A DNA stretch of 14,930 nt from Acetobacteraceae bacterium. GTDB taxonomy: Bacteria; Pseudomonadota; Alphaproteobacteria; Acetobacterales; Acetobacteraceae. The position numbers were made by a program, and so were the translations under genes. Below are positions 1 through 6,978 of the stretch, piece after piece. The DNA lies in NCBI GenBank assembly GCA_030044345.1, contig JASHVY010000356.1, forward strand, positions 1 to 14,930, read 5' to 3'. Every line of letters starts with the position of its first letter. The first letter of the stretch is position 1. The notes below the pieces were generated by a model. It was not told the DNA's origin. It worked only from the letters and a program-made list of their open reading frames with translations, and made no database searches.

Positions 1-530
1 CCCGCCTTCACGAAGCCGACCGGGGCGGCGGCGACGAGTTCACCCCGGCGCGCTTTCTCGTAGCGGGCGGCAAGCGAGCGCTGGCGCAGGAGATCGAGCT
101 CATATTCGTTGAGGCTGCCTTTGAGGCCGAGCAACAGCCGGTCGTTACCGAGCCGCGGTGCGTAGATGGCCTCTTGGTCGATCAGGACGGTGTCGACAAC
201 GCGGCACATCTCGATCAGCTGCTGCCAGTCACGGCTGTTCCGGGCAAAGCGCGAGACCTCGCGGGCGGCGACCGCGCCCACCTTCCCGAGGCAGACCTCT
301 GCCACCATCCGTTCGAACCCGGCACGGGCGACGCCACCGGCCGCCGAGCGGCCCAAATCGTCATCAATGGTCTCGATCGTTGACCAGCCCAGCGTAGCCA
401 GACGATCGCGCATGGCATATTGCAGGGCGCCACTTTCCCGATTGTGCAGAACCTGGTGAGCGGAGGACTGGCGCACATAGAGGATTGCCTTGCGTTCCAG
501 ATGATGCGGGCGAATCTTCTCAAGGCTCAT
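1..530 (-). CDS. Serine recombinase (resolvase/invertase family), N-terminal part, runs off the window
   Basis: This is a site-specific DNA recombinase of the serine family, which cuts and rejoins DNA through a serine-DNA link. Reading the reverse complement from the ATG at 528-530 gives 176 uninterrupted codons up to the window edge. The N-terminus contains YVRQSS (residues 18-23), the Y-x-R-x-S catalytic motif. The AREVSRFARNSRDW stretch near residue 95 matches the conserved E-x-SR-x-x-R region of the catalytic domain. The end of the visible part, with the LRQRSLAARYEKARRGE stretch, corresponds to the long helix before the DNA-binding part. The C-terminal recombinase/zinc-ribbon region expected of large serine recombinases lies outside the window. 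The start overlaps the stop of the small ORF at 520-735, so the two are probably translationally coupled. It probably mobilises the element in this block. Confidence 0.85.
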   Translation of the reverse strand, partial: MSLEKIRPHHLERKAILYVRQSSAHQVLHNRESGALQYAMRDRLATLGWSTIETIDDDLGRSAAGGVARAGFERMVAEVCLGKVGAVAAREVSRFARNSRDWQQLIEMCRVVDTVLIDQEAIYAPRLGNDRLLLGLKGSLNEYELDLLRQRSLAARYEKARRGELVAAAPVGFVKA

Positions 531-735
531 CGCACGCCGCCTCGACTGCTGTTGCGCTGTGGTTGTGGGCGTGCTCCAGGATCAGGCGGGTCATCAGCGC
601 GGTCAGTTCGGAGCGCGCCGGAGACGGCAGCGCTTCCCACGCCCGGGTCCACCCCGCCGAGCTCCTTGTTGGCGTGCCGAACAGGTCGCGCTGCTCGGTT
701 GTTCGTGGCCGATGACGGTCGCGGCCGTGTCGCAT
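520..735 (-). CDS. Small accessory protein of the recombinase element, function unknown
   Basis: This encodes a 71-residue protein whose stop codon overlaps the recombinase start by 11 bases. The C-terminal half (PSPARSELTALMTRLILEHAH) is a plausible amphipathic helix. The TTEQRDLFGTP segment resembles small proteins I recall just upstream of serine recombinases in proteobacterial elements. That resemblance is from memory and unverified. The ATG at 733-735 is the first in frame, but the true start could lie slightly elsewhere. No catalytic or binding motif is visible. Tight coupling to the recombinase suggests a role in element mobility or its control, which is inference. Confidence 0.5.
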   Translation of the reverse strand: MRHGRDRHRPRTTEQRDLFGTPTRSSAGWTRAWEALPSPARSELTALMTRLILEHAHNHSATAVEAACDEP

Positions 736-1080
736 GGCCCCTTCTCCGACTCTGCTTCCCAGAGTCCGAGGGTGCGCCGGAGACCGACGCGTCCGCTAAG
801 CCAGGGATCAGATACCGCCCAGCGCTGACGCCCTTCAGCAACGCCTGCAAGGCCTGGAGCGCGCCCACTGCTGCAACAGGTGCCCCGGCCAATCGCATTG
901 GAGCGCAAACCGCTCGGTCGAACATCCAGGCGGGAAGCTCGAGACACCAGCGTGACTGCTCATCGGCCAGGCAGCAGCGCAAAACGTCTGCCCCGCCCCT
1001 CCTGGTCACCTCATGGATACGGACAATCCGCCCAGCCCATGGATGCCAGGAATACGCGACCTCCCGTTCCGCGATCCCGT
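527..1080 (-). pseudogene. Accessory hypothetical protein of the recombinase element, N-terminus probably lost
   Basis: The - strand frame from about 1080 down to the stop at 527 starts with REVAYSWHPWAGRIVRIHEV and continues into CLELPAWMFDRAVC. This is a compact, protein-like segment of the sort seen upstream of small ORF/recombinase pairs in mobile elements, possibly of the DUF5372 type; that assignment is tentative. No convincing start codon with a ribosome binding site lies just upstream. The open frame continues to 1213, but there it is antisense to an IS3 transposase end, so the real N-terminus was probably cut at a junction near 1080-1098. The last ~65 codons overlap the ORF at 520-735 in another frame and are low-complexity and arginine-rich. 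The native C-terminus may therefore end earlier or be frameshifted. Confidence 0.4.
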
Positions 1081-1098
1081 GGGTGTTCCGTCGTCTCG

Positions 1099-1278
1099 TT
1101 CTACAACACCGTGCGGCCTCATTCGCGCATCGCCTGGCTGACGCTAGCCGCCTATGCCGCCAAGTTCTCACCGCAACGGGCCACGGCGCTCCGTATCGAC
1201 GGCTCCGCGCCATGGCCCGTTGCTACGTCGGAGCAGATGGACAAAATCACCGGTCAGACTCCAGCCCTGGCTGGATAA
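1099..1278 (+). pseudogene. IS3-family transposase, C-terminal remnant
   Basis: About 60 codons start at FYNTVRPHSRIAW, which matches the conserved YN-x-x-RPH motif at the end of the DDE integrase core of IS3-family OrfB transposases. They continue with LAAYAAKFSPQRA and end at a TAA. The rest of the transposase, including the catalytic Asp-Asp-Glu residues, is absent. Sequence to the left of about 1095 belongs to the - strand recombinase element. This is a dead fragment left after another element or a rearrangement replaced the body of the insertion sequence. Confidence 0.75.
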
Positions 1279-1296
1279 AAGTCGGGGGCAACGTCA
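1279..1296 (+). repeat. Possible right terminal inverted repeat of the IS3-type remnant
   Basis: Directly after the transposase stop, the strand ends in GGGGGCAACGTCA. On the other strand it begins TGACGTTGCCCCC, the TG...CA form usual for IS3-family ends. The neighbouring repeat-protein fragment begins exactly where this would end. The left end is missing, so the pairing cannot be tested here. Confidence 0.35.
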
Positions 1297-1549
1297 GCCC
1301 ACCTGCGGCGGCGAGCGTGTCGGATGGTTGGGTTTCGGAAAGCGCGGCGCCCACCACAGGGGCGGCCGCGGCCGAGAGCGTGTCATCCGCCTGAGTGACG
1401 GCCAGAGACCCGGTGACCGGATTGGCGACGACCGTGCCGCTGGCAACGAGAGCGTTGTCGTCCTGAGTGATGGACGCGGCGCCCGCGACAATCGGGCCGC
1501 CCGAGGCTGAGAGGGCGTCGTCAGTTTGCGTGGCAGCGAGAGGGGCCGC
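1297..1549 (-). pseudogene. Fragment of a tandem-repeat protein, four degenerate 21-24 residue units
   Basis: The - strand frame shows four related units: TQTDDALSASGG, TQDDNALVASGT, TQADDTLSAAAA and TQPSDTLAAAGG. They are spaced 21, 24 and 21 residues apart (63, 72 and 63 bases). Similar alanine/threonine/aspartate-rich repeats occur in C-terminal parts of some alphaproteobacterial surface or phage-tail-like proteins; this is recollection, not a search. The reading frame runs straight into the presumed IS3 end at 1296 and then stops at 1247. No start or recognisable domain lies upstream (higher coordinates), where sequence quality changes near 1550. It is best read as the interrupted 3' part of a larger lost gene. 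Confidence 0.55.
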
Positions 1550-1779
1550 GACGAAGCGCACACACCGGGAGAAGAAGGCTCTCGAAAGCGAATCGATCGG
1601 TGCGGCCTGCAAGCCGCGCGTCTGGTGCGAAGGCACCAAGGCGGAACACCGTTCTCCGACCGCATCATTGCCAATCGATGTGATCAACGCTATTCGGAAG
1701 CATTGCGGGCGAAGTCTCCGCTGTCCTGTTCCCTCCGCCAGCCCGCGAAACGCACCGCGATCCTGGGGGCGTATCAGCG
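1550..1779. other. Noncoding stretch upstream of the LodA-like gene
   Basis: Open frames cross this stretch on both strands, but none has a recognisable protein. It separates the mobile-element scar from the quinoenzyme gene and must hold that gene's promoter if it is transcribed on its own. A weak sigma70-like candidate is listed separately. No clear hairpin or repeat was seen. Confidence 0.4.
1668..1696 (+). promoter_or_regulatory. Weak candidate sigma70 promoter for the LodA-like gene
   Basis: TTGCCA (1668-1673) and TATTCG (1691-1696) are separated by exactly 17 bases. The -35 box differs from consensus at one base, and the -10 box at three. The start codon is about 80 bases further on. 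It could be chance. Confidence 0.2.
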
Positions 1780-4431
1780 ATGCACCATTTGTTTTCGCGG
1801 CGGGAGTTCATCGCGTCGCTATCGGCAACGCTCGCCGCTTCCGGCCATGGATGGGCCCATGCCCAACCAATCTCCCAGCAACAGCTCGATCAGATTACAC
1901 GGGTGGCGATTCATCCAGCCGTCAACGTGGCCCGAGTCGGCAACAGTCGCGATGCCTTCTTCTTCGGTCCCGACATGCCGGGCAGCGTTCCCCATGGTCC
2001 GTTCAAGGACCCGAGCGGCGCCGTCGCCAAGCAGGCGGCCTTGTTCCGCCTGTTCGGCTATGATGCGCAAAACCGCGTGATTTGCGAGCTGACCTCCCGC
2101 GATGCCGACATTTCCTGGCGTGTTGCGGTCGCTAACACCAAGGCGCTTTGGTACAATGACGACGTCGCTTTCGATTTGGAGGGCGCACCAGGAACCGAGC
2201 GACGCAACGACGATGTCGCGGACCGCATGAGCCTTGCGGTGTGCGCAACACCTCGCACGCTCAAAGGGCCAGCGGCAGGTCCGCTTCCTCTTGATGGCGG
2301 CCAGTTCTACAACATTCCGATCGCGCTTGGCGAAATCCTGACGGATGCCGAGGGCCGGCTGATCGTGCTGCCCGGCGCCGGGGCAGCCTATTCGCGCCCC
2401 GGCGCGCCCCCCATGAGTGGTTTCGCGAACAATGACGGCTGGGTGGATGACATATGCGATGGGCCCGTCGGCGCCACCCTCCGCATCGGCGGCCGGGTGC
2501 TGAAAGCAGACCCGGCCTGGGTCCTCTGTGTTCCTCCCAACTACGCTCCGGCCGTCCCAAGCAGCCTCGTTACAGTCTATGACGCCGTCGAATCAGTCCT
2601 GGTGGGCGCCGGTATCCGCACCGCGTGGGATACGGTCTTCGAGCGCGACGTCTGGCCGATCTTTCAGCGCATGTCCGACCTGCAATGGGTCAATGAAGGC
2701 TATTTTCGGCGCTATGGGTTCGGCGCTCCGCACGATTGGATTCGGCAGGATTGGCGTGAGCGCCTGGCGAATGCGTCGGTGGAGAACGCTTCCCTGCGTG
2801 AAAGCGTCTTCGCGCTGTTCCGCGATCCCGCGTTCACCAAGGTGCAGCCGAACACGGAACCGCAGCTCTATGGCGACAAGGTCGTTCTGCCGCCGGACGC
2901 TCTTGAGCCACGGCAATGGCTGGCCCTGACGCCGCTGCAATACTACCACCTGAAGGCCTGGTCCCAAGGGCGATTCATCCTGCGCGGCGGGGTGAATCCT
3001 GTCCGCATCGAAGACTGTCCGTTGCAGGAGCGTCCGGCGGCGCTGGATCGGGCGGTCCTCGATGCCTGCATTGGCGGAGCCCTGCATCCGGGGATCGAAT
3101 TCCCGTGGATCGTGCGCATTCCCTGGATCTGGACCGCGGAGATACGCCTGAAATCCCGATCGCATGACGTGGACCTGACCGATTACGGCGCCACCCTCAC
3201 CGCGCCCGTGGCGACGTCGAGGCAGGGGCCGCTGTCGCGGATCGGACCCGGCGGCATCACCCAGTGGATGGGCGTGCCGTGGCATGCAGACGCCTCGAGC
3301 TGCCGGTTCGGCTACGAGAAGGCGATTTCCCCCGTCCTTCCCGGCTTCTGGCCCGCCCGCATCCCGAACGGGGTGCTGGCCGAGGCTGATTATGAGATCG
3401 TTATGAATACGGCCCGATCCCTGGACGAGCGCCGCGCCGCGTTTGCCCGGCGCCGGGACTGGGAGCGGTTTATTTCCGCTCCCACCCGTCCCCCAATCCT
3501 GGCTGCCATGGTACAGGAGTGGTTTCGGCTCGGCGTGGTGACCGATCGTCCCGGTCCTACGGACGGATATTTCCCCGCGACCATGAAGGTCGAGTCCGGC
3601 GTGGGCTTCGTCCACGAGCCGGATGTGCTCTATCCGGCCGGGGCGATCTTCCCGCAGCTTGGGCGCTTCCCCCTGGTGGTCGCGAATTCTGACGACAACA
3701 GCCTTCGTCTCGTGAACGCCGAAGAAGAGGTTTCCGTCATGCAGCTCTCTGCGCCGCTTGAACGGCCGGAAGGCATTGCGCGGGGGCTCGACGGAAACAT
3801 CTATGTATGCTGCATGAACGGCAACGTCGTGCGCCGGGTGACGCCGGAGGGCGAGACCACCCTGTTCGCCAAGGGTTCCTTCGCCTCGCCGGTGAGCATC
3901 GCCTGCGATCGGGCAGGCAATTTCTATATCGCCAATTTCGTCGGGAAGGGCTTCATCACCGTCGTGGCGCCCGATGGCAAAAGCCGCGTGCTGGTGTCGC
4001 CGGAGGCGGGACTGACATTTCCTGTCGGCGTGGCCATGACGCCGGATGGTGCGCTGCTCGTCAGTTGGGGCGGCGCATTCGTGGCGCGCGTCGATTCGAG
4101 TACAGGAAAGGTGATCAACCCACACTGGATCACGGGACTGAACAATCCCCGTCAGATGACCTTCGATACGTCTTATCGGCTCTATGTGGCCGACCAGGGA
4201 GACAATGCAGTCCGGCGCTATGATCCTCTCGGCACGCCCATTCCGCTGACGCTGAGAGGGGCACAGCTAACCAGGCCGTTCGGCTTGGCATTCGACAGCA
4301 CAGGTCTTCTGTTCGCCACGGTGACACGCGGCACCCTGGTGAAAAAGATCCGCATCGACGGCGACGACGCGGTCGTGTCTGATTTCGCCGCGGGCCTGCC
4401 CAATCCCGGCGGGATCGCCTTCATCGGGTGA
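1780..4431 (+). CDS. LodA/GoxA-like CTQ-dependent amine/amino-acid oxidase with Tat-type signal and C-terminal NHL beta-propeller
   Basis: This is a probable quinoprotein oxidase that deaminates an amino acid or amine and releases hydrogen peroxide. Family features seen: RVGNS at ~50, FRLFGYD, and SWRVAVANTKALWY near residue 120. The cofactor region reads WMGVPWHADASSC, with Cys508 four residues after Asp504, as in LodA (Asp512/Cys516). The CTQ tryptophan is probably Trp561 in RRDWERF, judged by LodA spacing (Trp581); Trp524 in GFWP is the alternative. The N-terminus has SRREFIA (residues 6-12) and a short hydrophobic stretch ending AHA, a twin-arginine-like signal. From about residue 625 to 883 the protein becomes NHL/SMP-30-like repeats (RPEGIARGLDGNIYV, RPFGLAFDSTGLLFA), about 160 residues longer than LodA. 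The ribosome binding site is weak (GGGGG, 1767-1771). The gene ends in a GTGA overlap with the flavoprotein gene. The substrate is unknown. Confidence 0.85.
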   Translation: MHHLFSRREFIASLSATLAASGHGWAHAQPISQQQLDQITRVAIHPAVNVARVGNSRDAFFFGPDMPGSVPHGPFKDPSGAVAKQAALFRLFGYDAQNRVICELTSRDADISWRVAVANTKALWYNDDVAFDLEGAPGTERRNDDVADRMSLAVCATPRTLKGPAAGPLPLDGGQFYNIPIALGEILTDAEGRLIVLPGAGAAYSRPGAPPMSGFANNDGWVDDICDGPVGATLRIGGRVLKADPAWVLCVPPNYAPAVPSSLVTVYDAVESVLVGAGIRTAWDTVFERDVWPIFQRMSDLQWVNEGYFRRYGFGAPHDWIRQDWRERLANASVENASLRESVFALFRDPAFTKVQPNTEPQLYGDKVVLPPDALEPRQWLALTPLQYYHLKAWSQGRFILRGGVNPVRIEDCPLQERPAALDRAVLDACIGGALHPGIEFPWIVRIPWIWTAEIRLKSRSHDVDLTDYGATLTAPVATSRQGPLSRIGPGGITQWMGVPWHADASSCRFGYEKAISPVLPGFWPARIPNGVLAEADYEIVMNTARSLDERRAAFARRRDWERFISAPTRPPILAAMVQEWFRLGVVTDRPGPTDGYFPATMKVESGVGFVHEPDVLYPAGAIFPQLGRFPLVVANSDDNSLRLVNAEEEVSVMQLSAPLERPEGIARGLDGNIYVCCMNGNVVRRVTPEGETTLFAKGSFASPVSIACDRAGNFYIANFVGKGFITVVAPDGKSRVLVSPEAGLTFPVGVAMTPDGALLVSWGGAFVARVDSSTGKVINPHWITGLNNPRQMTFDTSYRLYVADQGDNAVRRYDPLGTPIPLTLRGAQLTRPFGLAFDSTGLLFATVTRGTLVKKIRIDGDDAVVSDFAAGLPNPGGIAFIG

Positions 4432-5654
4432 GGGACTGTGACGTCCTGATCGTCGGGGCAGGGCCGGCGGGCTGCGCCACGGCAATGCTGGCCGCACGCA
4501 GCGGCCTATCGACGGTGGTGCTCGATCGGCCGCGGCCGGCGCAGATGTGGGCGGGGGAAAGCCTGCCGCCGGGCATGGGGAACCTCGTGCGCTCCGTGTT
4601 CGGCGCGGACATCCTCTCCGAGAGCGATCATCGTTGCGCGGTCGGCACCCGCTCGGTTTGGGGGAGCACTGCGCTGGTCGAGACCGATTTTCTCGCCAAC
4701 CCCCTGGGCGAAGGGTGGATCCTCGACCGCGCGCGATTCGACGCGGCCGCAAGGAAGGCAGTTCTTGCCCAGGGCGCCGATATCGTTCAGGTCCGCCATA
4801 TCGGACCGCTGACGCAAGGGCTTTCGGCCTGGCATCTTGATCTCGGTGACGGAGCCAGCTTGCGCACGCGGTTTCTGGTGGACGCGTCGGGGCGGTCCCG
4901 CATTCTGCTCCGGCGGCTGAGCATTCGCAGGATTGCCGCCGACCGGCAGATCGCGATTCTGTCCGTCTATCCCGATGATGGGGATGGCTATTGTGGCACC
5001 ACGGTGGAAGCGGTTGCGGAAGGCTGGTGGTACACGACCCCACTTCCATGCGGCCGGCGGGTGCTGGCCTACGTGACCGATACGGATCTCTGGCAGCATG
5101 GCACGCGGAACTGGCACGCGCTTCTGAGGCAGACGCACCATGTCGGCCGATGTGCTGGGCGTAGAGCACTGTCCGCCTGGCCGAACGCCTATCCCGCTGG
5201 GACGGCTCAGGCCGAACACCTGGCTGGTGAGAACTGGCTCGCTGTTGGTGACGCCGCCATGTCCTTCGATCCTCTGTCTTCCCAGGGCCTGGCGAGCGCT
5301 GTCCTGATGGGTGCAAAGGCGGGGGATGCGATTGCTCGTCCGAATCGCGATGCTGCGTTTGAAGCGTGGGCGGAGGACTACCGCATGCTCTTCGCCGAAC
5401 ACGCTGACCTCAGAACGTATTATGCCGGCCTGGAAAGACGATGGCCGGACTCCGCTTTCTGGCCGCGCCGGCAGGAAACAGGCAATCAGGCCCGTGCTTT
5501 GCGCGGGATGAGCCGTGCGATCATCTCGCGAACATCGGAGCAGCTCTCAAGCGCCTCGAGCGCATCGAGCACGTCCTTGGTCTGCGATTTCCCAAGCACA
5601 CGGGAGAGCGCGTCGTCGGCAATGGCGCGCAGCTCAGCCATCGGCAGCCGGTAA
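4428..5654 (+). CDS. LodB/GoxB-like FAD-dependent protein, predicted CTQ maturation factor, with an extended antisense 3' end
   Basis: This is a flavoprotein of the tryptophan-halogenase/monooxygenase-like group. Its relatives LodB and GoxB are required to build the CTQ cofactor of the adjacent oxidase in the cytoplasm. It starts with GTG overlapping the oxidase stop (GTGA), so translation is coupled. The N-terminus shows the FAD-binding VGAGPAG motif (about residues 9-15) with a Rossmann pattern ending VVLDR. A second flavin motif, VGDAAMSFDPLSSQG, lies near residue 275. Protein-like sequence ends near residue 348 (RWPDSAFWPRR, ~5470), the usual family terminus. After that the frame lacks a stop and runs to 5654 as serine-rich sequence antisense to the MmgE/PrpD gene. 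The native stop was probably lost at a junction; the extra ~60 residues may be tolerated or harmful. Confidence 0.8.
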   Translation: MRDCDVLIVGAGPAGCATAMLAARSGLSTVVLDRPRPAQMWAGESLPPGMGNLVRSVFGADILSESDHRCAVGTRSVWGSTALVETDFLANPLGEGWILDRARFDAAARKAVLAQGADIVQVRHIGPLTQGLSAWHLDLGDGASLRTRFLVDASGRSRILLRRLSIRRIAADRQIAILSVYPDDGDGYCGTTVEAVAEGWWYTTPLPCGRRVLAYVTDTDLWQHGTRNWHALLRQTHHVGRCAGRRALSAWPNAYPAGTAQAEHLAGENWLAVGDAAMSFDPLSSQGLASAVLMGAKAGDAIARPNRDAAFEAWAEDYRMLFAEHADLRTYYAGLERRWPDSAFWPRRQETGNQARALRGMSRAIISRTSEQLSSASSASSTSLVCDFPSTRESASSAMARSSAIGSR

Positions 5655-6898
5655 TCGGGCACGCCCTCGATGGCTCCATCATAGACATAGGTCGTTCCGG
5701 CATCCACCTCGAGCCGAAGCGAGCGCCAGTCGCGTGATCGCGCCGGATCAGCGAAGGTGTCGATCACTGTCTTGCGGACCAGGGCGTTGATATCGGCCGC
5801 GTCGTGATCATAGGCGTCGTCAAGAGAATAATGGCCGCGGGCAAGCATCGTTGCGACACCGAATGCCGTAGCGCCGCGCGTCGCCTCACGCCCATGATAG
5901 GGGCCCAGATTGGCGCCGTCGCAAAGCTCGCACCAGCGGTTGATCGTGATTCTGATCGCCGTGATCCGCTCGGGTGCGATCCGATGCCGCTCACGAAGCG
6001 TTTTGGCTGCATCCACAAAAGCCAGGTTGTTGAAGTGAACCGGATAGCGCTTGTAGATATGCTCAGGAGTTTCCCAGACATGACCAAGACGGTCGGAGAC
6101 CCGGCCGGCAAAGTCGATTCGGCCGAGTTCCTTTTCAGAAAGCTCGGAGAAGCGATGATAGAAACCCGCGCGGCCTTCGAAGGTGGTTGGGGCGGCTTCC
6201 GCCCGAAAGCTTGCCAGTTGCGCCGCGAGATACCCGACACGGCTCGCATTGGCGAGCGCCCAGTGATATTCTGCCGTTCCGGCCCAGAGACACTCGGCGA
6301 GGCCCGAGGCGAGATTGGCCGCGTGAGAGAGCGCCCAGGCGGTGGACTCCGTATCGAGCTTCATCAGCTTCGCAGCACTTGCTGCAGCACCGATCGCGCC
6401 ATAGACCGCACCGGCCTGTGATGTCTCCATCCCCCATTCGGGCGCGGTCTCCAGCCCGACGATGGCGAGTGCGAGCATCGCCTCGGTCCCGGCCAGAATG
6501 GCGGTGAGGAAATCCTTGCCGGTGCTCTCCATGCGCTCGGCGAGAACGAGGGCGACGGGAACAATGACTTGATAGGGGTGGCTGCCGCTTGCGACATGCA
6601 TCTCCTGTTGCTCGAGCGAACAGAACATCGCGGCATTGACGAAAATGGCTGTCGCCGTGGGAACTTTAAGACCATCACCGAAGATCGTGCTGGGACCTTT
6701 CTCCCCATCCCGGCGTGCCATCTCCAGCGCGATTTTGGTCTCGGGCATTGCAAAGCCGGCGACCCCGCCCGCAACCGACTGAAAAACTCCTTCAAGACAC
6801 GCCTTGCGCACGACCTCCGGCACATCGTCCCAACGCAGCTCGGCAATCCAGCGCCCGACAAGCTGGGAAAGGGATCGAGGCGTGACAACGGCACCCAT
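5486..6898 (-). CDS. MmgE/PrpD-family protein (dehydratase, epimerase or decarboxylase type)
   Basis: Members of this fold include 2-methylcitrate dehydratase, cis-aconitate decarboxylase and iminodisuccinate epimerase; this one's reaction cannot be assigned. The 470-residue length fits the family. Typical features are the helical N-terminal domain with GVFQSVAGGVAGFAMPE, the SHPYQVIVPVALVLAER region near residue 110, the SHAANLASGL helix and the KRYPVHFNNLAF segment, where the family has K-x-YP-x-x-x-x-x-H/N. The open frame extends to 6973. The ATG at 6896-6898 is preferred because GGAGGG lies 11 bases upstream and the family start fits. It is last in the cluster, 80 bases after the second permease, and ends convergently with the flavoprotein gene. 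It probably acts on the imported compound or its breakdown product. Confidence 0.85.
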   Translation of the reverse strand: MGAVVTPRSLSQLVGRWIAELRWDDVPEVVRKACLEGVFQSVAGGVAGFAMPETKIALEMARRDGEKGPSTIFGDGLKVPTATAIFVNAAMFCSLEQQEMHVASGSHPYQVIVPVALVLAERMESTGKDFLTAILAGTEAMLALAIVGLETAPEWGMETSQAGAVYGAIGAAASAAKLMKLDTESTAWALSHAANLASGLAECLWAGTAEYHWALANASRVGYLAAQLASFRAEAAPTTFEGRAGFYHRFSELSEKELGRIDFAGRVSDRLGHVWETPEHIYKRYPVHFNNLAFVDAAKTLRERHRIAPERITAIRITINRWCELCDGANLGPYHGREATRGATAFGVATMLARGHYSLDDAYDHDAADINALVRKTVIDTFADPARSRDWRSLRLEVDAGTTYVYDGAIEGVPDYRLPMAELRAIADDALSRVLGKSQTKDVLDALEALESCSDVREMIARLIPRKARA

Positions 6899-6978
6899 TT
6901 CTTGATCTACCCTCCATCTGCGCGGATCCGCGAAGCCTTCCGGCGCGAGAAAGGAACAAACACGTGCGCCCAAGCCTA

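Noticed and set aside
420..1394. 324-codon plus-strand open frame
   Set aside because: It runs antisense to the recombinase start and accessory ORFs, and is in a different frame from the IS3 transposase end. Composition is low-complexity.
2593..4125. 510-codon open frame on the minus strand opposite the LodA-like gene
   Set aside because: It is antisense to a well-supported protein, is arginine/histidine-rich, has no recognisable domain, and is expected from GC-rich codon use.
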